Shown piece after piece: positions 1 to 5,554 of a DNA stretch of 16,915 nucleotides (position 1 is the first letter of the stretch; each line of letters opens with the position of its first letter). The notes beneath the pieces were generated by a model, which saw only the letters and a program-made list of their open reading frames with translations, was not told the origin of the DNA and did no database searches. Source of the stretch: Thiopontia sp964647745 (lineage in GTDB: Bacteria > Pseudomonadota > Gammaproteobacteria > GCF-002020875); the NCBI GenBank assembly GCA_964647745.1, contig CAZYJG010000025.1, positions 1 through 16,915 on the forward strand, given 5' to 3'. Position numbers and translations under genes: made by a program.

Positions 1-113
1 TTACTCGCGCTAGGAGGGGGGCGTCGCTTCGAAGATTTCCCAAGATTCCTCCCCCCTTGAACGGGTGATTATAGATATCTATGTTCAACAACAAAAATGG
101 GAGGAAACATTCT

Positions 114-1556
114 ATGTTCCTAAGAGCGTTAACCGGCGCACTACTCCTCCTTGGTATGACCTCAGCGAATGCTGCGGTCAGTGAAGTTCCGAAAGTGATG
201 TCGGAAGAGACCAAGGAATGTGTGGCGTGTCACAAGAAGAATAACCCCGGTCTGGTTCAGATGTGGGGTGCGAGTAAGCACTACGGTGCCAACGTAGGCT
301 GTTACGAGTGTCACGCGGCGGATGCCACGGATGTCGATGCCTTTGTTCATGATGACAAGAAGGTGAAGAAGCATATCTCCATCATTGTCTCCCCTGCAGA
401 CTGTGCAAACTGTCATGAGAAAGAGGCCGATGAGATGGCTCACTCTCACCACGCAGAGGCGGGCAAGATCATGGGTTCTCTCGACAACCTGCTGGCTGAG
501 GTAGTTGAGGGTGACAACGGCATGGTAACCCCAGCCTTCCCTGACGGTATCTCTGCAGCGGCAGTCAACGGTTGCTGGCAGTGTCACGGTTCCCCCGTGC
601 GCATGGTTCCTGGTGAGCCTGGCATGCTGGATCCAGCGACCTGGCCCAATACCGGTATCGGCCGTATCAACCCTGACGGTACCAAGGGTACCTGTGCAGC
701 GTGTCACTCACGTCACCAGTTCTCTGCCGCCCAGGCGCGTCAGCCCGAGAACTGCGGCAAGTGTCACATGGGTCCAGACCATCCACAGATGGAGATCTTC
801 AACGAGTCCAAGCATGGTATCGCCTATCGCGCAAATCGCGAGAAGATGAACATGGACGGCTCCAAGTGGGTTGTCGGTGAGGACTACTATGCAGCTCCAA
901 CCTGTGCCACCTGTCACATGAGTGCGACCAGGAAGCAGGATATTACCCATAACGTGGGTGATCGTGTGAGCTGGAACAACCGTCCTCCGGTCTCCAAGAA
1001 GCAGGGCTGGGTTGCCGGTACTGCAAGCTGGGAAGATCGTCGTGATGCGATGAAGGATGTCTGTCAGTCCTGTCACGAAGAGGGATGGGTCGACAACTGG
1101 TACATCCAGTATGACGGTCTGGTTGAGATGTATAACCGTAAGTATGCGAAGCCTGGACTGGCGCTCTACAAGGCGGCCAAGCCTCTCATTCCGAAGCCCA
1201 AGTTCTCCAGCAAGATCGACTTCGTCTGGTTTGAGATCTGGCACCATGAGGGACGTCGTGCACGTATGGCGGCTTCCATGATGGGTCCGGATATCACCCA
1301 CTGGGAAGGTACCTACGACCTCGCCAAGAACTTCTACACCGAGTATGTTCCTGAGCTCAAGGAGCTGATTGAGCACGGCAAGCACGGTAGTGCGGAAGAT
1401 CAGGCGGCGGCGGCTAACCTGGAGAAGGTTCTCCATGAGGTTCTGAGCCAGGAATCACACAAGTGGTTCATCGGCAAGGAGAATCCTGCGAAGGCTGCTG
1501 AGCGCAAGAAGCGTCAGGCTGAGTTCAAGGAGAGATACGGTAAGATCAAGCACTAA
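114..1556 (+). CDS. Octaheme cytochrome c, hydroxylamine oxidoreductase-like (HAO/OCC family)
   Basis: Secreted multihaem cytochrome. I chose the ATG at 114 because GGGAGGAA (99-106) sits at ideal distance and the product then begins with a clean signal peptide: Arg5, a Leu-rich core, and a likely cleavage after SANA (residue 20). An in-frame ATG at 81 adds 11 residues but has no ribosome binding site. Eight CXXCH haem motifs are visible (numbered from 114): CVACH 36, CYECH 63, CANCH 97, CWQCH 154, CAACH 194, CGKCH 214, CATCH 264 and CQSCH 317. A helical, Trp/His-rich C-terminal part follows with WHHEGRRARMAASMMGPD, typical of HAO-like octahaem proteins. Members oxidise hydroxylamine/hydrazine or reduce nitrite/hydroxylamine in the periplasm; the direction here cannot be told. 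The segment MMGPDITHW has Ile where I recall Tyr in relatives. The monocistronic gene ends in a strong terminator and converges with a NarX/NarL pair, so nitrate or nitrite control is plausible but no NarL site is evident. Confidence 0.88.
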   Translation: MFLRALTGALLLLGMTSANAAVSEVPKVMSEETKECVACHKKNNPGLVQMWGASKHYGANVGCYECHAADATDVDAFVHDDKKVKKHISIIVSPADCANCHEKEADEMAHSHHAEAGKIMGSLDNLLAEVVEGDNGMVTPAFPDGISAAAVNGCWQCHGSPVRMVPGEPGMLDPATWPNTGIGRINPDGTKGTCAACHSRHQFSAAQARQPENCGKCHMGPDHPQMEIFNESKHGIAYRANREKMNMDGSKWVVGEDYYAAPTCATCHMSATRKQDITHNVGDRVSWNNRPPVSKKQGWVAGTASWEDRRDAMKDVCQSCHEEGWVDNWYIQYDGLVEMYNRKYAKPGLALYKAAKPLIPKPKFSSKIDFVWFEIWHHEGRRARMAASMMGPDITHWEGTYDLAKNFYTEYVPELKELIEHGKHGSAEDQAAAANLEKVLHEVLSQESHKWFIGKENPAKAAERKKRQAEFKERYGKIKH

Positions 1557-1599
1557 TTGACCTAACCTGCTCTACTAGAACACGCTAGTAAGACGGAGA

Positions 1600-1631
1600 C
1601 CCTCCACCCCTTGCGGGGTGGAGGGTTTTTT
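1600..1631 (+). terminator. Rho-independent terminator of the octaheme cytochrome gene
   Basis: Perfect 11-bp stem CCCTCCACCCC (1600-1610) / GGGGTGGAGGG (1615-1625) with a TTGC loop, followed by six T residues (1626-1631). It lies 44 nt after the stop codon. Confidence 0.95.
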
Positions 1632-1657
1632 ACTGGGCAAGGGAAAATCAGACGCAG

Positions 1658-1693
1658 AAAAAAAGCGGCGGGGCCGGTGGCTCCGCCGCTTTT
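1658..1693 (-). terminator. Rho-independent terminator of the response-regulator gene
   Basis: Read on the minus strand, an 11-bp stem (1683-1693 with 1661-1671; core AAGCGGCGG) is followed by a U-run made by the A7 tract 1658-1664. It lies 25 nt beyond the regulator stop and about 30 nt from the opposing terminator, so the two convergent transcripts are insulated from each other. Confidence 0.85.
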
Positions 1694-1717
1694 CTGTTGC
1701 TTCCCGGTGGAGGGGGG

Positions 1718-2368
1718 TTACTCCCCGCTGGTGACCCCCTCGCGAATGGCCCAGACAATCAGCTCGTTGCGGGTGGAGAGCCCCAGCTTCTTGAGGATGT
1801 GCTTGGCGTGGACCTTGGCGGTCCAGACCGAGATCCCAAGACGGTCCCCTACCTCCTGGTTGGAGAGGCCGTCGGCAATCAGTCGCAACACCTCCTCCTC
1901 GCGGTTGGTGAGGTTGAGCTCCGGCAGGTTGTTCTTGTCTGTGCGGGACTGGGTGAGAATCTTGGAGACCTCGGGGCTGACGATGGTGACCCCGTGCATC
2001 ACCTGAACCAGGTGGTCGACAATCTTCTCCGGGGCGGTGTTCTTCAGCAGGTAGCCATCGGCCTTGTTGCGGAAGGCCTGGATGATGTTCTGCGGGTTGT
2101 CGGAGACGGTGAGGATGACGACACGAATATCGGGCCACCCCTTCTTGATCTTCTTCAGGGTGGTGAGGCCATCCATCTCGCTCATGTTGAGGTCGAGCAG
2201 CACCATGTCGGGCTGTCCCTTCTCGATCATCTTCAGCCCCTCTGCGCCACCATTGGCCTCCCCATGGAGAGTGATTCCTTCATGCAGCTCAAGCAGCTGG
2301 ATGATCCCCTTGCGGATCAGTGGGTGGTCATCAATCAGTAACAGGGAGATGGGTTTGGATTCGCTCAT
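1718..2368 (-). CDS. narL: NarL/NarP-type response regulator (nitrate/nitrite two-component system)
   Basis: Cytoplasmic transcription regulator of 216 residues, the usual NarL length. The receiver domain (about 5-125) has the acidic pair Asp13-Asp14, the phosphoacceptor Asp59 in LLDLNMSEMDG, the switch Thr87 and the conserved Lys109 in GYLLK. A linker leads to a LuxR/NarL-type helix-turn-helix (about 152-212) containing LTNREEEVLRLIADGLSN and the recognition helix TAKVHAKHILKK, nearly the same as TVKVHVKHMLKK of NarL. A purine-rich GAGAGAAG precedes the ATG. The gene lies 135 nt downstream of the sensor gene on the same strand and is probably co-transcribed with it, although a 15-bp palindrome in the gap leaves room for separate control. 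NarP rather than NarL, or a branch specific to this lineage, cannot be excluded. The symbol is assigned from family resemblance and the NarX-type partner. Confidence 0.85.
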   Translation of the reverse strand: MSESKPISLLLIDDHPLIRKGIIQLLELHEGITLHGEANGGAEGLKMIEKGQPDMVLLDLNMSEMDGLTTLKKIKKGWPDIRVVILTVSDNPQNIIQAFRNKADGYLLKNTAPEKIVDHLVQVMHGVTIVSPEVSKILTQSRTDKNNLPELNLTNREEEVLRLIADGLSNQEVGDRLGISVWTAKVHAKHILKKLGLSTRNELIVWAIREGVTSGE

Positions 2369-2397
2369 GGTCTTCTCTCTAGCCTTTGGTTGCCTGA

Positions 2398-2412
2398 ATG
2401 GTGAATCACCAT
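2398..2412. promoter_or_regulatory. 15-bp palindrome upstream of the response-regulator gene
   Basis: ATGGTGA-A-TCACCAT is a perfect 7-bp inverted repeat around one central base, 30-44 nt before the regulator start in the narX-narL gap. It could be an operator or a short hairpin in the mRNA. It does not have the 7-2-7 head-to-head arrangement of NarL heptamers. Function unknown. Confidence 0.4.
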
Positions 2413-2503
2413 CGGTTGTTCAGGTTGTGGATTCAATCTGTTTTTGTAATATCCATCCGCAGTATAGTGGAATATGGAGCAGGTGCACCATTACTTTGTT
2501 GAG

Positions 2504-4009
2504 TTACAGTCGGCTCTCCTGGCTCAGTGTCGGGGTAAAGGCCAGCCTGATCTCGGTGCCGCCACTGGCCATCGGCCGGATTGAGAAGATCCCCCTGATA
2601 CTCTCTGCCCGCTCCTCCATGGTCTTGAGTCCAAAGTGGTTGGTGCGGTGGGGGTCTTCGGGGATGCCGGCCCCATTGTCCCTGATGGTCAATAAGATAT
2701 CCCCACTCTCAGCATCCTGGTCAAGGAGAATGGTCCCCTGTGTGGCCCCGGCATGCTTGATAATGTTGGAGACCGCCTCCTGGATGATCTGGATCAGGTG
2801 GACCTCCTCGTTATGGGTAAAGGAGAAGTCTGGAATCTGGTTGTCAAACTCCAGCGCTATGCCGCTTCTCTCCATCTGTCTGTTGATGATCTCTTCAACG
2901 GCTGCAGTCAATCCCTCCGGGTTGACCTTGATGCGGAAGGTGGAGATCAGCTCCCGCAGCTGTCGGTCTGCGGTGTTGTTGGTCTCTGCAAGCTCCTCAA
3001 TCACCGGGAGCAGCTCGGCGGGAGGGGCGTCCCGCCCGGTTAGTGTTCTGATTCGGCTGATCTGGATCTTGAGGTAGAAGATGGACTGGGCGAGGGAGTC
3101 GTGCAGTTCCTGTGCAATGGTGTTGCGCTCCTCCATCAGGGTGATGCGGTTGGACTCCTCAATCAGTGCCTGAGTCTTCTCCATGATCCGCTCCTCCAGC
3201 TCTGCATAGGTGGCAGAGAGATCGGAGTTCATCAGGTTAAAGGCCCTTGCCAGTTCACCAAGCTCGTCCTCTCGCACATATTTTGCCTGTCTGGAGAAGT
3301 CTCGCCGGCGTACCTGTTCTGCAATCTGCAGCAGATCCTTGAGCGGCAGCAGAATACGGTAGTAGAGGAGAAAGGGGGCGGCCAGGATGGAGAGCAGCAG
3401 CAGGGGCAGGGAGATATACTCGATATCGCGCAGCAGTTTGATCTTGGACTCGGTCTGCTCCTCGATCAGTTTTACCATGTTGTTGATATTGAATACAAAA
3501 TCCTCAATCCGCAGCAGGTACTGCTGCTGGTAGTCGGTGTGGATTTTGCCAACCTCTACGGGCGAAAGCCCCGGCTCTGCCAATTGGCGAATGTAGTCGG
3601 CCAGGATCGGCTTGATCTGGGTGAACCACTGCCCATGGACCGAGAGATAGAGTGTGCGCAGCGGGTTCTGCTCCAGCAGTGGCTTTGATGTGCCGTTCTG
3701 GGTCATGGAGACCCGCTTGGGGATCGATTCCAGCAGCTTGGGGTGGTTCAGCTGCTGTTCAAAGCGGCGCATCAGCTCCCGGATCTTTTTGGTTGACTGG
3801 GCTGCATCATCCCCGGTTTGGTTGATCTGGGTTGCGATACGGTAGGAGTACATGCGCAGCGAGCCGGAGATGTTGATCGCCGAGGCGGCACCCTGTGTGG
3901 TCTGGGTGATAAAGACTGAGCTGGCAATTCCAACCACAGCTAACAGGCTGATTACCGTAAGGATAATGCCGGTCTGAGTGAGTAGCGAGAAGCGGGATGT
4001 GGTGCTCAT
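2504..4009 (-). CDS. narX: NarX/NarQ-type nitrate/nitrite sensor histidine kinase
   Basis: Inner-membrane sensor kinase of 501 residues, shorter than NarX (598) or NarQ (566) of E. coli. Order: TM1 about 13-35; a periplasmic helical domain opening with a P-box-like segment (residues 40-57, GAASAINISGSLRMYSYR) whose Arg52 matches the nitrate-contacting Arg of NarX; TM2 about 199-221; HAMP about 218-270; coiled linker 265-295; the HisKA_3 motif ERNTIAQELHDSLAQ with His303 as likely phosphoacceptor; then the HATPase with N-box HLIQIIQEAVSNIIKHA, DNGAGIPE and HFGLKTMEERAESIRG. The Cys-rich central module of enteric NarX is missing, which accounts for the short length. The ATG at 4009 has no clear Shine-Dalgarno. 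The response regulator follows on the same strand. Nitrate sensing is inferred from the P-box. Confidence 0.87.
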   Translation of the reverse strand: MSTTSRFSLLTQTGIILTVISLLAVVGIASSVFITQTTQGAASAINISGSLRMYSYRIATQINQTGDDAAQSTKKIRELMRRFEQQLNHPKLLESIPKRVSMTQNGTSKPLLEQNPLRTLYLSVHGQWFTQIKPILADYIRQLAEPGLSPVEVGKIHTDYQQQYLLRIEDFVFNINNMVKLIEEQTESKIKLLRDIEYISLPLLLLSILAAPFLLYYRILLPLKDLLQIAEQVRRRDFSRQAKYVREDELGELARAFNLMNSDLSATYAELEERIMEKTQALIEESNRITLMEERNTIAQELHDSLAQSIFYLKIQISRIRTLTGRDAPPAELLPVIEELAETNNTADRQLRELISTFRIKVNPEGLTAAVEEIINRQMERSGIALEFDNQIPDFSFTHNEEVHLIQIIQEAVSNIIKHAGATQGTILLDQDAESGDILLTIRDNGAGIPEDPHRTNHFGLKTMEERAESIRGIFSIRPMASGGTEIRLAFTPTLSQESRL

Positions 4010-4054
4010 GGGTGGGGACTTTACAGTGTTTCCAACCGCTGTTCCAAGAATCCT

Positions 4055-4070
4055 TCAAGAAAACTCTTGA
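4055..4070. promoter_or_regulatory. Inverted repeat overlapping the -35 box of the small-RNA promoter
   Basis: TCAAGA-AAAC-TCTTGA, a perfect 6-bp inverted repeat with a 4-bp centre. Its right arm overlaps the TTGACA hexamer (4067-4072), and it lies about 45 nt upstream of the sensor-kinase start on the other strand. This is a plausible operator controlling one or both divergent transcripts. The regulator is unknown. Confidence 0.45.
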
Positions 4071-4095
4071 CATTTATTTAGCAATCAATTAATAT
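4067..4095 (+). promoter_or_regulatory. Sigma70-type promoter of a probable small RNA
   Basis: Consensus -35 TTGACA (4067-4072), 17-nt spacer, then TAATAT (4090-4095) as a 4/6 -10. Predicted start near 4102. No sizeable protein gene follows before the terminator at 4155-4185, so the promoter most simply drives a short non-coding transcript. Confidence 0.6.
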
Positions 4096-4101
4096 CTTAA
4101 A

Positions 4102-4185
4102 TGTTGATGAATTCATATGGTTTTTCGACTCCTCCATCCTCCTTTGGTGGTATTGGCGCAATCCTTGGATTGCGCCTTTTTTTTT
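4102..4185 (+). ncRNA. Probable ~85-nt small RNA with a Shine-Dalgarno-mimicking (CU-rich) hairpin loop
   Basis: Defined by the promoter at 4067-4095 and a perfect terminator at 4155-4185. Inside is a hairpin CCATC (4134-4138) / GGTGG (4146-4150; one U-G pair) that presents the loop CTCCTTT. This resembles the anti-Shine-Dalgarno end of 16S rRNA (CACCUCCUUA) and the C-rich loops of trans-acting small RNAs that bind ribosome binding sites. A second CTCC lies just 5' of the stem (4130-4135). The RNA lies between the narX-type gene and iscU. Alternatively it could be an attenuated leader of iscU, but iscU has its own TATAAT-like box after the terminator. No homologue is recognised; the call rests on architecture alone. 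Confidence 0.55.
4155..4185 (+). terminator. Rho-independent terminator of the probable small RNA
   Basis: GGCGCAATCC (4155-4164) / GGATTGCGCC (4167-4176), perfectly complementary, followed by nine T residues (4177-4185). It is oriented on the plus strand, with no plus-strand protein gene upstream for more than 2 kb, which is the main clue to a non-coding transcript here. Confidence 0.9.
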
Positions 4186-4215
4186 GGTTCAGCTGAATGG
4201 TGGCGGGAAATGGCA

Positions 4216-4269
4216 TATAATTCCGGGCTCATATTCATTAGTGAATAGCGGACTGTCTTATAGTATAGT
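4216..4269 (+). promoter_or_regulatory. Possible iscU promoter region with an IscR-like half-site
   Basis: A perfect TATAAT (4216-4221) without a good -35, and two overlapping TATAGT hexamers (4259-4264, 4264-4269). Between them ATAGCGGACTG (4245-4255) fits the left half of the type-1 IscR site ATASYYGACTR except for one base; the right half is not convincing. The -10 element actually used cannot be chosen from sequence. Confidence 0.3.
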
Positions 4270-4313
4270 GAAAAAGTCAGGTATTCGATTTCTTATTTAT
4301 CAGGAGCAGGGTG

Positions 4314-4694
4314 ATGGCTTACAGTGACAAGGTCATGGATCATTACGAGAACCCAAGGAATGTTGGGGTGCTGGACAAGGATGCCGATGATGTTGGTACC
4401 GGCATGGTGGGCGCACCCGCCTGTGGTGATGTGATGAAGCTGCAGATCCAGGTGGATGAGGATGGGGTCATTGAGGATGCGAAGTTCAAGACCTACGGCT
4501 GCGGTTCTGCCATCGCCTCCAGCTCTCTGGTCACCGAGTGGGTCAAGGGGAAGACGCTGGAGGAGGCACAGCAGATCAAGAACTCCGAGATTGCAGAGGA
4601 GTTGGCGCTCCCTCCGGTCAAGGTACACTGCTCTGTGCTGGCCGAGGATGCGATCAAGGCGGCAGTTGAGGATTATCAATCCAAGCAGAAGTAG
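4314..4694 (+). CDS. iscU: Fe-S cluster assembly scaffold protein IscU
   Basis: Cytoplasmic scaffold on which IscS-derived sulfur and iron are built into [2Fe-2S]/[4Fe-4S] clusters before transfer by HscA/HscB. The 126-residue product is nearly the same as enteric IscU from its first residues (MAYSDKVMDHYENPRNVG). It has the three cluster ligands Cys37 (in GAPACGDVMKLQI), Cys63 (in YGCGSAIASSSLV) and Cys106, the ligand-modulating Asp39, and the HscA recognition motif LPPVK at 99-103. I chose the ATG at 4314 over the adjacent GTG at 4311 because GGAG (4303-4306) is then 7 nt away. The gene stands alone: no iscR, iscS, iscA, hscBA or fdx is beside it, so it is either a detached or second copy of isc. 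A possible IscR half-site lies upstream. Confidence 0.96.
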   Translation: MAYSDKVMDHYENPRNVGVLDKDADDVGTGMVGAPACGDVMKLQIQVDEDGVIEDAKFKTYGCGSAIASSSLVTEWVKGKTLEEAQQIKNSEIAEELALPPVKVHCSVLAEDAIKAAVEDYQSKQK

Positions 4695-4759
4695 GGGGCG
4701 CATGGCCTGTGCCCAACAGCCCGGCTGTCAGTCATATCAATGGGATGCTGCCACGGCTC

Positions 4760-5215
4760 TCATGACAGTTTGCCGTTTGGTTGGGTCTGCCCTCTGTTGC
4801 GCCCCCGTTTTCTGGGGCTCCAGCGACTGATCGACTGAATCACCTCGGGGTAGGGAATCTCTGCGATACCGCCAAACCGGGAGCTGGCCTCCGTGACCAG
4901 TTGATGGATGTCGGTTGAACTGGTCTCCTTCCCGAGGGCGTGCTGTAGCCCGTTGATCCCCCCACACTGAATTCTGAGTTCCATGTTGCTGGTCATCTGT
5001 TGCGGTAGCTGGGTGATCCCCAGGGCAAAGCGGCTCTGTTGGTGGAGCTGGTCCGAGAACGTCTTGCACTGCTGCTGGCCCCCCTTTTGTGTACAGTGGA
5101 TTCCGTGGCGTTCGGCAATATGGAAACTTTCGGCGTGGCAGCAGCCGGATTGTCCGTTGAGAAGGGCCTTTGCAAAGGGGCAGATTGGGGTTTTTTTCAC
5201 TGGAACGGGCGGCAT
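4760..5215 (-). CDS. Unrecognised cysteine-rich protein, possibly metal or Fe-S binding
   Basis: Function not recognised. From the ATG at 5215 the product is 151 residues. The first third has a Cys/His cluster: Cys12 in ICPFAKALLNG, Cys25-Cys26-His27, His32, His40-Cys41 and Cys50, with Cys84 later in a QCGGINGLQ segment. No signal peptide or membrane segment is seen, so cytoplasmic metal, Fe-S or thiol chemistry is a reasonable guess. The Arg/Lys-rich tail has no clear domain. An in-frame ATG at 5320 would add 35 residues, but those codons lie in AT-rich DNA and neither start has a good ribosome binding site. I prefer 5215 because the organised sequence begins just after it. The gene converges on iscU (66 nt between stops) with no clear terminator between them. 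The iscU neighbour makes a cluster-related role attractive but unproven. Confidence 0.6.
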   Translation of the reverse strand: MPPVPVKKTPICPFAKALLNGQSGCCHAESFHIAERHGIHCTQKGGQQQCKTFSDQLHQQSRFALGITQLPQQMTSNMELRIQCGGINGLQHALGKETSSTDIHQLVTEASSRFGGIAEIPYPEVIQSISRWSPRKRGRNRGQTQPNGKLS

Positions 5216-5460
5216 ATCTGACTGTAATGGTTGGTTAATTGGGAGTCTACCAGAGCCCCTCTGCTCTGTCAGGTGTCTGATGTAACTTGCTGAATACCAA
5301 GGGTTGAGGGGGTATTCCATAGTTTTCTATAATCAAATTTTTCGATTGAGCATCAGTTCATCATAAAATTATCTTTAACCAATAAGGCGAGCTTATATCA
5401 AAAGAAGATTTCCCTGCTTGAATGGTATAGCGGAGGCGATAGAGTTGCACGGCTGAGTAA
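5216..5460. other. AT-rich divergent intergenic stretch, no confident promoter
   Basis: This DNA between the Cys-rich gene and the sat leader must hold promoters for both directions. I find only weak hexamers (TTTAAC at 5374, TTATAT at 5393, with poor spacing) and no clear operator. It could instead encode up to 35 extra N-terminal residues of the Cys-rich protein (to 5320). Confidence 0.3.
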
Positions 5461-5537
5461 ACCAGAGTGGTGGGGGTGGAGGCATTGATGCCGTCGCCCC
5501 AGTAGACAACGTGAGTCGTTCAACGGTTGAGTGACTC
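5461..5537 (+). promoter_or_regulatory. Structured 5' leader of sat: tandem hairpins
   Basis: Three consecutive inverted repeats lie just upstream of the sat ribosome binding site. (a) ACCA-GAG-TGGT, 5461-5471. (b) 5473-5500: GGGGTGGAGGCA pairs with TGCCGTCGCCCC around a TTGA loop (one A-G mismatch, two G-U). (c) 5513-5537: GAGTCGTTCAA pairs with TTGAGTGACTC around a CGG loop, 11 bp including two G-U pairs. The G-U pairs favour an RNA function over a DNA palindrome. Hairpin c ends 5 nt before the AGAAGGGA element (5543-5550) and has no U-tract, so it is not a terminator. Possible roles are mRNA stabilisation or translational control. Confidence 0.5.
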
Positions 5538-5554
5538 TATATAGAAGGGAAACT

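Noticed and set aside
1..60. G-rich and C-rich tracts at the window start as a terminator stem
   Set aside because: Pairing of 13-21 with 49-56 needs a mismatch and a long loop, and no T-run follows.
162..1436. Long open frames antisense to the octaheme cytochrome gene (162-707 and 708-1436)
   Set aside because: They mirror a clear secreted cytochrome with eight haem motifs, have no ribosome binding sites or recognisable domains, and arise from codon bias on the real strand.
1575..2341. Frames overlapping the NarL-type gene in other frames or strands (for example 1697-2341 plus)
   Set aside because: The NarL-type protein aligns end to end with its family; the alternatives are low-complexity translations crossing its terminator.
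2398..2412. NarL binding site at the palindrome
   Set aside because: The half-sites point the wrong way and differ from the TACYYMT heptamer, so NarL autoregulation is not supported.
4101..4199. Short frame (MLMNSYGFSTPPSS...) through the probable small RNA
   Set aside because: No ribosome binding site, and the frame runs through the terminator stem and T-tract.
4703..4828. 41-codon frame after iscU, starting MACAQQPGCQ
   Set aside because: Overlaps the convergent Cys-rich gene, has weak start signals and no recognisable feature.
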